A DNA stretch of 64,000 nucleotides from Roseiarcus sp963774195. Its GTDB lineage: Bacteria; Pseudomonadota; Alphaproteobacteria; Rhizobiales; Beijerinckiaceae. The notes beneath the pieces were generated by a model, which saw nothing but the letters and a program-made list of their open reading frames with translations, had not been told where the DNA came from and searched no databases. A program made the position numbers and the translations under genes. The first letter of the stretch is position 1, and every line of letters starts with the position of its first letter. Of this stretch, positions 44,263 through 52,206 are shown piece by piece. The stretch lies in the NCBI GenBank assembly GCA_963774195.1, contig CAVZDY010000002.1:814306-878305 (forward strand), read 5' to 3'.

Positions 44263-45092
44263 TCAGCGAGAGGCATCCATCCCTGTCCCCAGCCGCGAGA
44301 GCGTTTTCCGCCCCTCGACCAGATCGTCGAAGGGCCGTTCGGACAAGATCTCGATCAGAGTCGCGGCGCGCGGCGCGTGGGTCCGAGCGGCGGCCAGCGC
44401 CGAGACGAAGTCGATGTCGCCCGAAATCGATCGGATCGTGTCGCCACGATCCGCGCGGCGCATCCGAAAAATGGACGATCCGCACAGCGTCCGAGAAGTC
44501 GCGCGAGGCCTCCAGCTGGATCCTCTCCGATCGCGAAAGCGTTGGCGACATCGTAGATAACCCCCACACCGTCGTGGCGGGCTACAAAGGCGGCAAGGGA
44601 CTCCGCGTCGGGGAGCAGCCCGGCCGGCATGTTCTCGATCCAGACGCGCACCCCGTTCTTTCGCGCCGCCCCGCAGATGCGGACGAAGGCCGGCTCGAAC
44701 GACTTCATGAGGCGCGCATTCGCACTCGTGAGAAGCGGATGGCGACGCCCCGAGCCGACGCAGATCGCCGTCGCGCCCAGTTCGGCGGCCCGCTCCGCGA
44801 GCCTGCAATAGGCGTCGACGGCGAAGTCCACAGCCTGCGGCGCCAGCGAGGCCAAGTTCACGTCGCTGCTCGCCAGATCCAGCGCCAGAAGCTCGAGACC
44901 GGCCCTCGCGATCGCGGTCCGGAGGCGCCGCTGGCGCTCGCGCGGCGCGTTCCATGGATCGTAGTGCGGCGGCGTGGCCATGATCTCAATCTGACGGAAG
45001 CCCGCGCCGGCAAGCGCATCCACGGTCGCTTCGACGTCGCGGTCAAAGACGAAGCCGAAAGTGTGCGCCCCGAAATCCGCGCTCTCAGTCAT
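44263..45092 (-). pseudogene. Sugar phosphate isomerase/epimerase-like TIM barrel protein, two frameshifts
   Basis: From the ATG at 45092 the frame reads FGAHTFGFVFDRDVEATVDA to GVGVIYDVANAFAIGEDP, then shifts. SDAVRIVHFSDAPRGSWRH follows in a second frame and SGDIDFVSALAAARTHAPRA in a third, ending at 44263. Two one-base insertions, near 44511-44523 and at GAAATC 44423-44428, explain it; removing both gives 275 residues, like the 274 of the intact paralogue at 57061-57885. The family has a metal-binding TIM barrel. The start overlaps the epimerase fragment stop in ATGA. Confidence 0.8.
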
Positions 45093-45400
45093 GCCGTCGC
45101 CTGCTCGCGGTAGAAGATGATGGTCCGCGCCTCGCCTTCTGCGAGCGAAGTCGCGGGCAGGGCGGGGAAGGCCTCGCGCAACTCGCCCTGGCTGACATCC
45201 GCCGCAATGGCGATGTCGGGCGGGCGACGCCGCAGTCGGCCCTCGGGAGGACCTGACGGATCGCTGCGATCACAGCCTGGTTGGCGAGACCGTCGCCAAC
45301 CAGGCTGTGATCGCTGCAACTCGGACAGCGGCGCTTGTTCGTAGGCTGCCGCCACGTCGTCCACGAAGACGAGACCGGCAAGCGTGCGCGATCCGCTCAT
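45089..45400 (-). pseudogene. NAD-dependent epimerase C-terminal fragment
   Basis: The frame from the ATG at 45400 reads AGLVFVDDVAAAYEQA, matching the C-terminal third of the epimerase at 35330-36229 (DLIFVDDVAAAFEAAL), and ends PATSLAEGEARTIIFYREQ. Between these, SLVGDGLANQAVIAAIRQVL lies in another frame, with the break at a 22-base inverted repeat. The first 180 or so residues, including the Rossmann nucleotide site, are absent because the IclR gene directly abuts. It is therefore a dead fragment, though its start overlaps the IclR stop in ATGA. Confidence 0.75.
45266..45314. repeat. Perfect 22-base inverted repeat with 5-base loop
   Basis: The arms at 45266-45287 and 45293-45314 are exact complements around GACCG. 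They sit inside the epimerase fragment where its frame breaks. On the minus strand one half encodes SLVGDGLANQA in the conserved frame; the other half has no conserved coding. This looks like template switching at a natural quasi-palindrome. Confidence 0.9.
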
Positions 45401-46263
45401 GACGCCGGCGCCAGGAAATTGTCGTGGGGCCCGGCGCGATGGGTGCGCGAGGTCGAGGCGGGGACCATGGCGACCGAGAGTTCGCGCGCCGCCTCCAGAA
45501 GCGCCGGCGCAAGCTCCAGCATCCGCGCCTCCGTCAGCCGCACATGCGGACCCGCGATGTTGACAGTGCCGATGACCTCCTGACCGAAGGCGTCGCGGAT
45601 CGGCGCGGCGATCGTGCTCATCCAGCTTGAATAGGTCTGCACCACCAGCGAGAACCCGTTCTTCCGAGCCGCGCGCCAATATTTTAGGAAGGCTTGCGGC
45701 GTCTGGGGCGCCTTCGGCCCGTATTCGGAGCGCGAGCCGTACCCCTGTTCTGCGACGCGTGCCAACGCCTCGTGCTCCGGCAGACAGGAGAGCCAAACAA
45801 TTCCGGAGGCGGAGCAGGACAGCCGCGCCACCTGTCCCATCTCCGGATCGTAGCGCAGGCCAAATTGCAGCCCCTGCGATTTCGCGACCCAGATGAGTCG
45901 CTCGCCGTCGACCACGGCGAGGCGGACGAGCTCGCCGGTTTCGCGCGCAAGTCGGTCGAGGATCGGCTGCGCGAGGTCGGTCACACCCATGCCGGCCAGA
46001 AAGTTGAAGGCGATCGAAGCGATCTTGGCGGTCAGCTGGTAGCCGCCGTGATGACGCTCCTGCCGCACGTAACCTCGCTCCGCGAGGCTTGTCAGCACGC
46101 GATGGGTCGCGCTGCGCGGAATGCGAAGCTGGTCCGCGATCTCAGCGAGCTGCATGCCGCGCGCATTCGTCGAGAGAAGCTCGATGACCGCGAGCGTACG
46201 TTCGAGCAGGCCGCTCGGGCTCTCCGTTGCGTTGTCATCTTCGGCTGGAAGATGCGCTTTCAT
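45397..46263 (-). CDS. IclR-family transcriptional regulator
   Basis: The protein has 288 residues. The helix-turn-helix part reads ERTLAVIELLSTNARGMQLA and RIPRSATHRVLTSLAERGYV; the effector domain includes LVRLAVVDGERLIWVAKSQ. It lies 12 bases after the Gfo/Idh gene in a minus-strand operon. Two operators of IclR type (47380-47394 and 47408-47422) sit in the promoter region between the Gfo/Idh gene and the main plus-strand operon. I infer that this protein binds there and controls both divergent operons. Confidence 0.92.
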   Translation of the reverse strand: MKAHLPAEDDNATESPSGLLERTLAVIELLSTNARGMQLAEIADQLRIPRSATHRVLTSLAERGYVRQERHHGGYQLTAKIASIAFNFLAGMGVTDLAQPILDRLARETGELVRLAVVDGERLIWVAKSQGLQFGLRYDPEMGQVARLSCSASGIVWLSCLPEHEALARVAEQGYGSRSEYGPKAPQTPQAFLKYWRAARKNGFSLVVQTYSSWMSTIAAPIRDAFGQEVIGTVNIAGPHVRLTEARMLELAPALLEAARELSVAMVPASTSRTHRAGPHDNFLAPAS

Positions 46264-46275
46264 GATCGCGTCCTC

Positions 46276-47321
46276 TCAGTTCAGAACAACCATCCGTCCG
46301 CTTTCCGCCGCCGCCCTCACCGCCAAAGTTCGCGCGAAGCGTCCGCGTCGCGTCGGAGGCATCGATGATCGGCGTTTCCTCGCGGCGTATGACGCCGACG
46401 AAATGGTCGAGCTGCCTTTGATAGGGACTGCCGTTCTCATGGGGCGCAATCTCCACGCTGATTGGGTCGTACCAACCCTTGGCGTCCTTGTATCGCCAGA
46501 ACTCGAGATGCGGCAGCGTCAGTGAACCCTCGGTCCCTGCGACGCAATGGGCGTTTGCCCGCGCGGGCTGGGGCGGATAGTTCGGCAGTTCGCCCGACGA
46601 AAGATCCCAGCTCCACGGCGCCGCCGCAGCGTCAGTCAAGGTAAGCGTGACAAGCGCGCCGGTCGCGAGCCCGAGCACGACCGCGGCGGTGTCCTCGACC
46701 TCGAAGCCGCGAATCTGGTTGGAGCTGACGGCCTGGATCGAATTCGATCTCCCCGTAGAGGTGGCGGACGAGGTCGATCTCATGGATGAGGTTGATGAGG
46801 ATTGGCCCGCCTCCCGCCTCGCGCCTCCAGGCGACGTCGAAATAGGAGGGGGGCTTCAGGAAAGCCGCAACGACAGACACGGCTGCGATCCGGCCGAGCT
46901 TCCCCTCGCGGATGAAGTCCCGCGCCGCGCGAATGATCGGATTGTGGCGGCGGTGATGACCGACCAGCACCGGAACGCCCTTCGAAGCCGAGAATGCGGT
47001 GAGCGCCTCGGCGTCCTCGATTGTCCCGGCGATTGGCTTTTCGACGAGGACGGGTATTCCGCGCGCCATAAACTGCTTTGCAAGCGGCAGGTGGGTGAGA
47101 TTGGGCGTAGCGATCAGCGCGCCGTCCGGCCGCTCGCGGGCGAGCATCGCCTCCACGTCAGAGAACCAGGCGACGCCGAGGCTTTCCGCATAGTCCTTAC
47201 CTGAATTGGCTGGCTCGACGACCGCGGCTAGCCGAGCCGGCCCTTCGCGACGCATCAGCATCTCCGCGTGCATTCTGCCGATCGCGCCGAGACCGACGAT
47301 GGCGATATCCGTAACCTGCAC
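46276..47321 (-). pseudogene. Gfo/Idh/MocA-family oxidoreductase, two frameshifts
   Basis: The GTG at 47321, with GGGAGGAA eight bases before, starts VQVTDIAIVGLGAIGRMHAE; the catalytic motif is VEKPIAGTIEDAEA. The frame is lost after LVRHLYGEI at 46740-46745 (GAATTC) and resumes one base off as SIQAVSSNQIRGFEVED. It is lost again near 46327-46332, after which TLAVRAAAESGRMVVLN ends at 46276. Removing one base at each place gives 347 residues, normal for the family. The enzyme would oxidise a cyclic polyol or sugar with NAD(P). It heads the operon with the IclR, epimerase fragment and TIM-barrel genes. Confidence 0.8.
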
Positions 47322-47379
47322 CGAGCGTTCCTCCCTGCAGAGAGGATAGGGCGGTTCGCGCATGGGTCAAGATCGTTTG

Positions 47380-47394
47380 TGGAATTCAATTCCA
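47380..47394. promoter_or_regulatory. IclR-type operator 1
   Basis: TGGAATTCAATTCCA is a perfect 15-base palindrome about one central base. It differs from the published E. coli IclR consensus TGGAAATNATTTCCA at two symmetric positions. It lies in the divergent promoter region 59 bases upstream of the Gfo/Idh start. Confidence 0.7.
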
Positions 47395-47407
47395 TTTCTT
47401 ATTGCAA

Positions 47408-47422
47408 TGGAATTGATTTCCA
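47408..47422. promoter_or_regulatory. IclR-type operator 2
   Basis: TGGAATTGATTTCCA matches the same IclR consensus with one difference in the left half. Its centre is 28 bases from that of operator 1, close to three helical turns, so two dimers could bind on the same face. It ends 74 bases before the binding-protein start. Confidence 0.7.
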
Positions 47423-47496
47423 TTTATGCGAGGAACCAAAGCCGGCCGCGCGTCCCCTCGAGACGAAATGGCGAGTCTGGCGTTTGGGAGGAGCGC

Positions 47497-48735
47497 ATGA
47501 AGCATGGTTTCCGGGTCGACCGTCGCAAGCTGCTAATCGGCGGCGCAAGCCTTGCGGCGTCGAGTGTCGCCTCGCCCTTCGTCGGTCGCGGCTATGCCGC
47601 TGAGCCGATCAGGATCGGCCTCCTCTGGGCCAAGACCGGACAGATCGCGGAACAGGGGGAATATCTCGCGCAAGGCAGCATGCTCGCCCTCGAGCAGCGC
47701 GGGAACATGCTGCTCGGCCAGCCTGCGGAAGTGGTCTGGCTTGACGAGCCGAACCCGCAGGGCGCGCAGCTGAACGCGCAGCGCCTCGTTTCGGAAAACA
47801 AGGTCGTTGGCATTGTCGGGGGCGCGCTTTCGTCCTTTGCGCTCGCCGAGTCGGCGGTGGCGAAGAAGGCCAAGATCCCCTTCATCGCCGGCAACGCCGC
47901 AGCAGGGTCGCTGACCGGCGCGGCCTGCAACAAATACACGTTCCGCCTTCAGCCGCCGGTCGACATTCACACCAAGGTGCTTGCGCCGTACTGCGCCAGC
48001 ATTGGGAAGAAGTGGTACACGCTGACCGCCTCTTACGCCTACGGTCAGGACATCAAGAGGTCCTTCACCGATTATATCAAAGCCAACGGCGGCGAGATCG
48101 TCGGCGCGGACGAAGCGCCGCTCAACACCGCGGACTTCTCCTCCTACATCCTCAAGATTCGCGCCGCCAAGCCGGATGTCGTGATCGGCGGCATATCCGG
48201 TAACGACCTCACGACGTTCCTCAAGCAGTGGAACGAACTCGGCATGCGCGGCAAGATTCCCTTCGCGGAGATCTCCGTCGGCGACACCGACATCTGGGGC
48301 GTCGGGCCTGAGGCGGCGGACGGGCTCTTTACGATGACTTGGTGGTACAAGGACCCCGCCAATCCCAAGGAAGAACAGGACATGGCGGCGGCCTACGAGA
48401 AGAAATACGGCCGCCCCGCCGCCGACAAGACCTGGATGGGCTGGCTTTCGATGAAGTCGCTGCTGGACTCGATCGAGGCGGCGAAGTCCACAGACTCGGC
48501 CAAGGTGGTCGAGGCGCTCGAACACTGGAGCACGATGCGCGGAGGCCTGCCGTCGGCCTACCGTCCCTTCGACCACCAGATGACCAACCGGCTTCTCGTC
48601 TGTCAGGTGAAGCCCAAGATCACCGACAAGTGGGACTATTTCGACGTCAAGGCCGAATTGCCGGCCAACCAGGCTGGAATTGACGCCGCCTTCGGCTCGC
48701 AAGCGGACTCGGCTTGCAAGATGGACACGCTCTGA
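47497..48735 (+). CDS. LIV-type ABC transporter binding protein (Tat-exported)
   Basis: The protein has 412 residues. The ATG at 47497, after GGGAGGAGCGC, gives MKHGFRVDRRKLLIGGASLA, a twin-arginine signal that ends near GYAAEPI. The mature part starts IRIGLLWAKTGQIAEQGEY and contains CNKYTFRLQPPVDIHTKVL and SYAYGQDIKRSF. It belongs to the amide/urea/aromatic-acid side of the LIV family rather than the leucine side. A Tat signal suggests folding before export. It is the first gene of the main plus-strand operon and lies directly behind the two IclR operators. Confidence 0.92.
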   Translation: MKHGFRVDRRKLLIGGASLAASSVASPFVGRGYAAEPIRIGLLWAKTGQIAEQGEYLAQGSMLALEQRGNMLLGQPAEVVWLDEPNPQGAQLNAQRLVSENKVVGIVGGALSSFALAESAVAKKAKIPFIAGNAAAGSLTGAACNKYTFRLQPPVDIHTKVLAPYCASIGKKWYTLTASYAYGQDIKRSFTDYIKANGGEIVGADEAPLNTADFSSYILKIRAAKPDVVIGGISGNDLTTFLKQWNELGMRGKIPFAEISVGDTDIWGVGPEAADGLFTMTWWYKDPANPKEEQDMAAAYEKKYGRPAADKTWMGWLSMKSLLDSIEAAKSTDSAKVVEALEHWSTMRGGLPSAYRPFDHQMTNRLLVCQVKPKITDKWDYFDVKAELPANQAGIDAAFGSQADSACKMDTL

Positions 48736-48751
48736 GGCGGGCTTTCCCCTC

Positions 48752-48782
48752 CGCATCCGGGCCTACGTCGGCGCCGGATGCG
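48752..48782 (+). promoter_or_regulatory. Intercistronic hairpin after the binding-protein gene
   Basis: CGCATCCGG (48752-48760) and CCGGATGCG (48774-48782) form a perfect 9-base stem with a 13-base loop, 16 bases past the binding-protein stop. No U-run follows. It parallels the hairpins at 6153-6184 and 17764-17783. Confidence 0.6.
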
Positions 48783-48819
48783 CAGACCCGTTTCGGTTCA
48801 TCCACAATCGAGGCCCGCG

Positions 48820-49689
48820 ATGCTGGACATGTTGCTCTCCCAAGTCGTCAACGGTCTGGTGCTTGGCTTTCTCTACATCCTGATTGCGACTGGCCTGTCG
48901 ATCATCTTCGGCATGCTCGGCATCGTCAATTTCGCGCACGGCGCCTTTTTCGCGATCGGGGCTTATCTCGCGCTGACGCTCGCCGCTCATTTCGGCTGGT
49001 GGGCGGTCATTTTCGCCCCCATCCTCACCGGGCTCATCGGCATCGCGGTCGAGGTCGCCTTCATCCGCCGTCTTTACGGCAAGGAGCCACTGCTCGGCCT
49101 CATCCTCACCTTCGCGCTGGCGCTGTTCGCGGAGGCGTTGTTGCGTATGGTCTACGGGGGCGAGGCGCAGCCGTTCGCAGTTCCCGCCTATCTCAACGGC
49201 TTCGTCGAATATGGCGCGATCCTCATCACCAAATACCGCATCGCGGCGCTCGCCGTCACCGTTGTGGCGCTGATCGGGTTCTGGAGCTTCATCGAATATA
49301 CGCCGTTCGGCCGCATCATCCGCGCCGGGTCGCGCGATCCAGAAATGGTCGGGCTGCTCGGCATCAACCTCCCGGTCGTGCTCTCTGCCGTGTTCGGCGT
49401 CGGCTGCCTGCTCGCCGGACTGGCGGGAATGCTCGCGGGTCCTCTGTGGACCGTGCAGCCGGCGATGGGTTCGGGAGCCATCATGCCGGCCTTCGTCATC
49501 GTGACCATCGGCGGCCTCGGCTCTTTCGAGGGCGCGGTGGTCGCTGGTCTCATGGTCGGCGTCATCACGGCGTTCACCATCCAGTTCTACCCGTCGTGGT
49601 CCGGTGCGGCGATGTACATCCTGATGGCGGTCGTGTTGCTGGTCAGGCCGCGCGGCCTGTTCGGCGAGCGCTGGGAGCGGTTCGAATGA
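48820..49689 (+). CDS. livH: LIV-type ABC transporter permease (LivH)
   Basis: The protein has 289 residues with about eight membrane segments. QVVNGLVLGFLYILIATGLS and GIVNFAHGAFFAIGAYLAL are the LivH signatures. The loop GSRDPEMVGLLGINLP contacts the ATPase. The ATG at 48820 is chosen because it starts the conserved MLDMLLSQVVNG. The stop overlaps the start of the fused LivMGF gene in ATGA. Confidence 0.93.
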   Translation: MLDMLLSQVVNGLVLGFLYILIATGLSIIFGMLGIVNFAHGAFFAIGAYLALTLAAHFGWWAVIFAPILTGLIGIAVEVAFIRRLYGKEPLLGLILTFALALFAEALLRMVYGGEAQPFAVPAYLNGFVEYGAILITKYRIAALAVTVVALIGFWSFIEYTPFGRIIRAGSRDPEMVGLLGINLPVVLSAVFGVGCLLAGLAGMLAGPLWTVQPAMGSGAIMPAFVIVTIGGLGSFEGAVVAGLMVGVITAFTIQFYPSWSGAAMYILMAVVLLVRPRGLFGERWERFE

Positions 49690-52202
49690 GCCCGCGCTCC
49701 TTCCTCCGCGCGCCGCCCCTATGGGTGGCGATTGTCCTCGTCGCACTCAGTGTGGTCTGGACGCTGATCGGCGCGCCGATCTCGCTAGTGACCCAGATCG
49801 CCATCTACGCGCTCTACGGCGCGGGCGTAAACCTGCTGGTCGGCTATACCGGGCTCGTGCCGTTCGGCGCCTCGGTCTTCTTCGGCTGCGCGAGTTATTT
49901 CTCGGCAATCGTCCTGCTCGGCGGATGGGCCAGCGACATCGTCGCGCTCATCGCGTCCGTTGTTTTTTCGATGCTGCTCGGTCTTGCGATTGGGGCGCTC
50001 ATCCTGCGCCGCCGCGGTCTCTATTTCTCTCTGCTGACGCTCGCCTTCTCACAGATTGCCTTCGAAATCGCTCTCAAATGGACCGACGCAACAGGAGGCG
50101 AAAACGGCCTTCAAGGGGTGCCCCGTTCGACTTTTCCGAGCGACCTTTCCTATCACGCCTTCGTCGTCGTCGTTGTCGTCGTGGTGTTCTGGCTCATGTG
50201 GCGCGTCGTCCATGCGCCGTTCGGTCGCGCCATCCAGGCTGTCCGGGACAACGAACAGCGCGCTGCGAGCCTCGGCTACAATGTCTATTGGATCCGCCTC
50301 TGGGCCATGACGCTGATGGCCGGCGTCGTCGGCCTTGCGGGCGCCATGCTCACGCTGATGCTGCAGGGCGTCTACGCCGACAACCTGAGTTGGCAGCACG
50401 CGGGCGACAGCCTGTTGATGACCGTGCTTGGGGGCGTTCATCATTTTCTCGGACCCCTGTGGGGCGCCATCGTCTTCATCGTTCTGCAGGACCGGCTCTC
50501 GGCAGTCACCGAGAACTGGTGGCTCATCTTTGCACCGATCGTCATCGTCTTCGCGCTCGCCTCGCCCGAGGGCGTGCAGGGCCTCGCGCAGCGTCTGTTC
50601 GGCAAGCCCCGGTGGACGCTGACACGCCGAACGATTCCGGAACGTCCCGCCGCCATCAAGCCTTATGAAAGCGCCGCTGCCGCGATGGACCGCGCGCGGC
50701 CGATCCTTGAGACGCGCAGGCTGTCGAAGAGCTTCGGGAGTTTCGTCACCGCGCGCGAGATCGACCTAACGGTCATGCCGTTCGTGCTGCATTCAATTAT
50801 CGGGCCGAATGGTGCGGGCAAGACCACCTTCTTCAACATGCTCTCCGGCGTGCTGTCGCCGAGCGGAGGGCAGGTGATCTTCGAGGGCCGCGACATTACA
50901 GCGCTGCCGGCTTACGCCCGAGCCCGGGTCGGCATCGGCCGTTCGTTCCAGATCCTGTCGATTTTTCCTAACCTGACCGTGTTCGAGAACGTCCGCGTCG
51001 CCGTGCAGGCCGAAAAGCTCGGCGCGCGCGGTTTGATCCGCGACGCGCATGACATGGCTGAAATCAATGACCGCTCGTGGTCCATCCTCGACGCGGTCAG
51101 GCTCGTGGATCACGCCGCGGAGCAGGCGGCGAGCCTCCCCCATGGCGCGAAGCGCCTGCTCGAAATCGCGGTGACGCTCTCGACGCGCTCCAAGCTGCTG
51201 CTGCTCGACGAGCCGCTGGCGGGTCTTGCAGAGGCCGACCGCATCGTCGTCACTGATCTCATCAGGCAGCTGGCCCAATCGCACGCCGTGCTCCTCATCG
51301 AGCACGACATCGACCGCGTTCTCGCTATCTCGGACCGCATCTCGGTCCTGCATCAAGGACGGATGATCGCGGACGGGAAGCCTGCCGAGGTGGCGAGCGA
51401 CCCGGCCGTCATCGCGGCCTATCTCGGCGTGGCGAAGGATGGGGAACGGGCTCCGCCCCCGGCGATCGAGCGACGGAGGCATGCGCAGGCGTCCCTGCTG
51501 CTCGACGCCAAAGGCCTGTCGGCCGGTTACGCGGGCAGCACCGTGCTCGAAGGCGTGAACTTCAGGGTGCACCAAGGAGAGGCGGTGGCGCTTCTCGGCC
51601 GCAACGGCGTCGGCAAGACGACGCTCCTACGCGCAATCACGGGCACGATCCCGCTCGGATCGGGGTCTATGAGCTTTGCCGGCGAGCTCATTGGCGGGCG
51701 TCAATCTTACATCATCAACCGTCTTGGCGTCTCGCTCGTGCCCGAGGGGCGCAGGCTCTTTCCGAACCTGACCGTGCTCGACAATCTGAAGATCGCGATG
51801 CGCCCGGGCGGCATTGGCCTCGATGAGGTTTTCGCACTCTTTCCGAGGCTCAAGACGCGGCAGCGCGCGAAAGCGGAGAACCTTTCCGGAGGCGAGCGGC
51901 AGATGGTCGCCATCGCCCGCGCGCTGGTCGCGCCAAGTAAGCTGATCCTGCTTGACGAGCCTTTCGAGGGCCTTGCTCCCACCGTCGTTAGCGAGGTGAT
52001 GGAGGCCTTGCTCAAGCTGCGCGGCAAGGTCGCGATGGTGCTCGTCGAGCATCATGCCGAAGCCGTGCTGCCGATCGTCGACCGCGCCTACGTGCTGGTC
52101 AATGGCGCCGTCGCCTATGAGGGCGACCCCGCCTTGCTCGAGAACGATCACGAATTGCAGACGCGCCTGCTTGGCGTCGTGCAAGCCGAGGAGGCCGTTT
52201 AA
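49686..52202 (+). CDS. Fused LivM permease + LivG ATPase + LivF ATPase
   Basis: This is one uninterrupted 838-residue frame with three complete transporter parts. Residues 1 to about 325 are LivM (IYALYGAGVNLLVGYTGLVP, LRRRGLYFSLLTLAFSQIAF). Residues about 338-580 are LivG (Walker A GPNGAGKTTFF near 375, IGRSFQILSIFPNLTVFENV, LLLLDEPLAGLAEADR). Residues about 600-838 are LivF (Walker A GRNGVGKTTLLRA near 638, LVPEGRRLFPNLTVLDNLKI, LSGGERQMVAIARAL). The first-domain signature is SLPHGAKRLLEIA. LivM-LivG fusions are known; having LivF on the same chain is unusual. A poly-valine helix lies near residues 160-170. Confidence 0.93.
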   Translation: MSPRSFLRAPPLWVAIVLVALSVVWTLIGAPISLVTQIAIYALYGAGVNLLVGYTGLVPFGASVFFGCASYFSAIVLLGGWASDIVALIASVVFSMLLGLAIGALILRRRGLYFSLLTLAFSQIAFEIALKWTDATGGENGLQGVPRSTFPSDLSYHAFVVVVVVVVFWLMWRVVHAPFGRAIQAVRDNEQRAASLGYNVYWIRLWAMTLMAGVVGLAGAMLTLMLQGVYADNLSWQHAGDSLLMTVLGGVHHFLGPLWGAIVFIVLQDRLSAVTENWWLIFAPIVIVFALASPEGVQGLAQRLFGKPRWTLTRRTIPERPAAIKPYESAAAAMDRARPILETRRLSKSFGSFVTAREIDLTVMPFVLHSIIGPNGAGKTTFFNMLSGVLSPSGGQVIFEGRDITALPAYARARVGIGRSFQILSIFPNLTVFENVRVAVQAEKLGARGLIRDAHDMAEINDRSWSILDAVRLVDHAAEQAASLPHGAKRLLEIAVTLSTRSKLLLLDEPLAGLAEADRIVVTDLIRQLAQSHAVLLIEHDIDRVLAISDRISVLHQGRMIADGKPAEVASDPAVIAAYLGVAKDGERAPPPAIERRRHAQASLLLDAKGLSAGYAGSTVLEGVNFRVHQGEAVALLGRNGVGKTTLLRAITGTIPLGSGSMSFAGELIGGRQSYIINRLGVSLVPEGRRLFPNLTVLDNLKIAMRPGGIGLDEVFALFPRLKTRQRAKAENLSGGERQMVAIARALVAPSKLILLDEPFEGLAPTVVSEVMEALLKLRGKVAMVLVEHHAEAVLPIVDRAYVLVNGAVAYEGDPALLENDHELQTRLLGVVQAEEAV

Positions 52203-52206
52203 AATC

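Noticed and set aside
48714..49685. Upstream extension of the LivMGF frame to 1162 codons
   Set aside because: The extra 324 codons run over livH in a different frame and show no family features. The conserved LivM start at 49686 overlaps the livH stop in ATGA.
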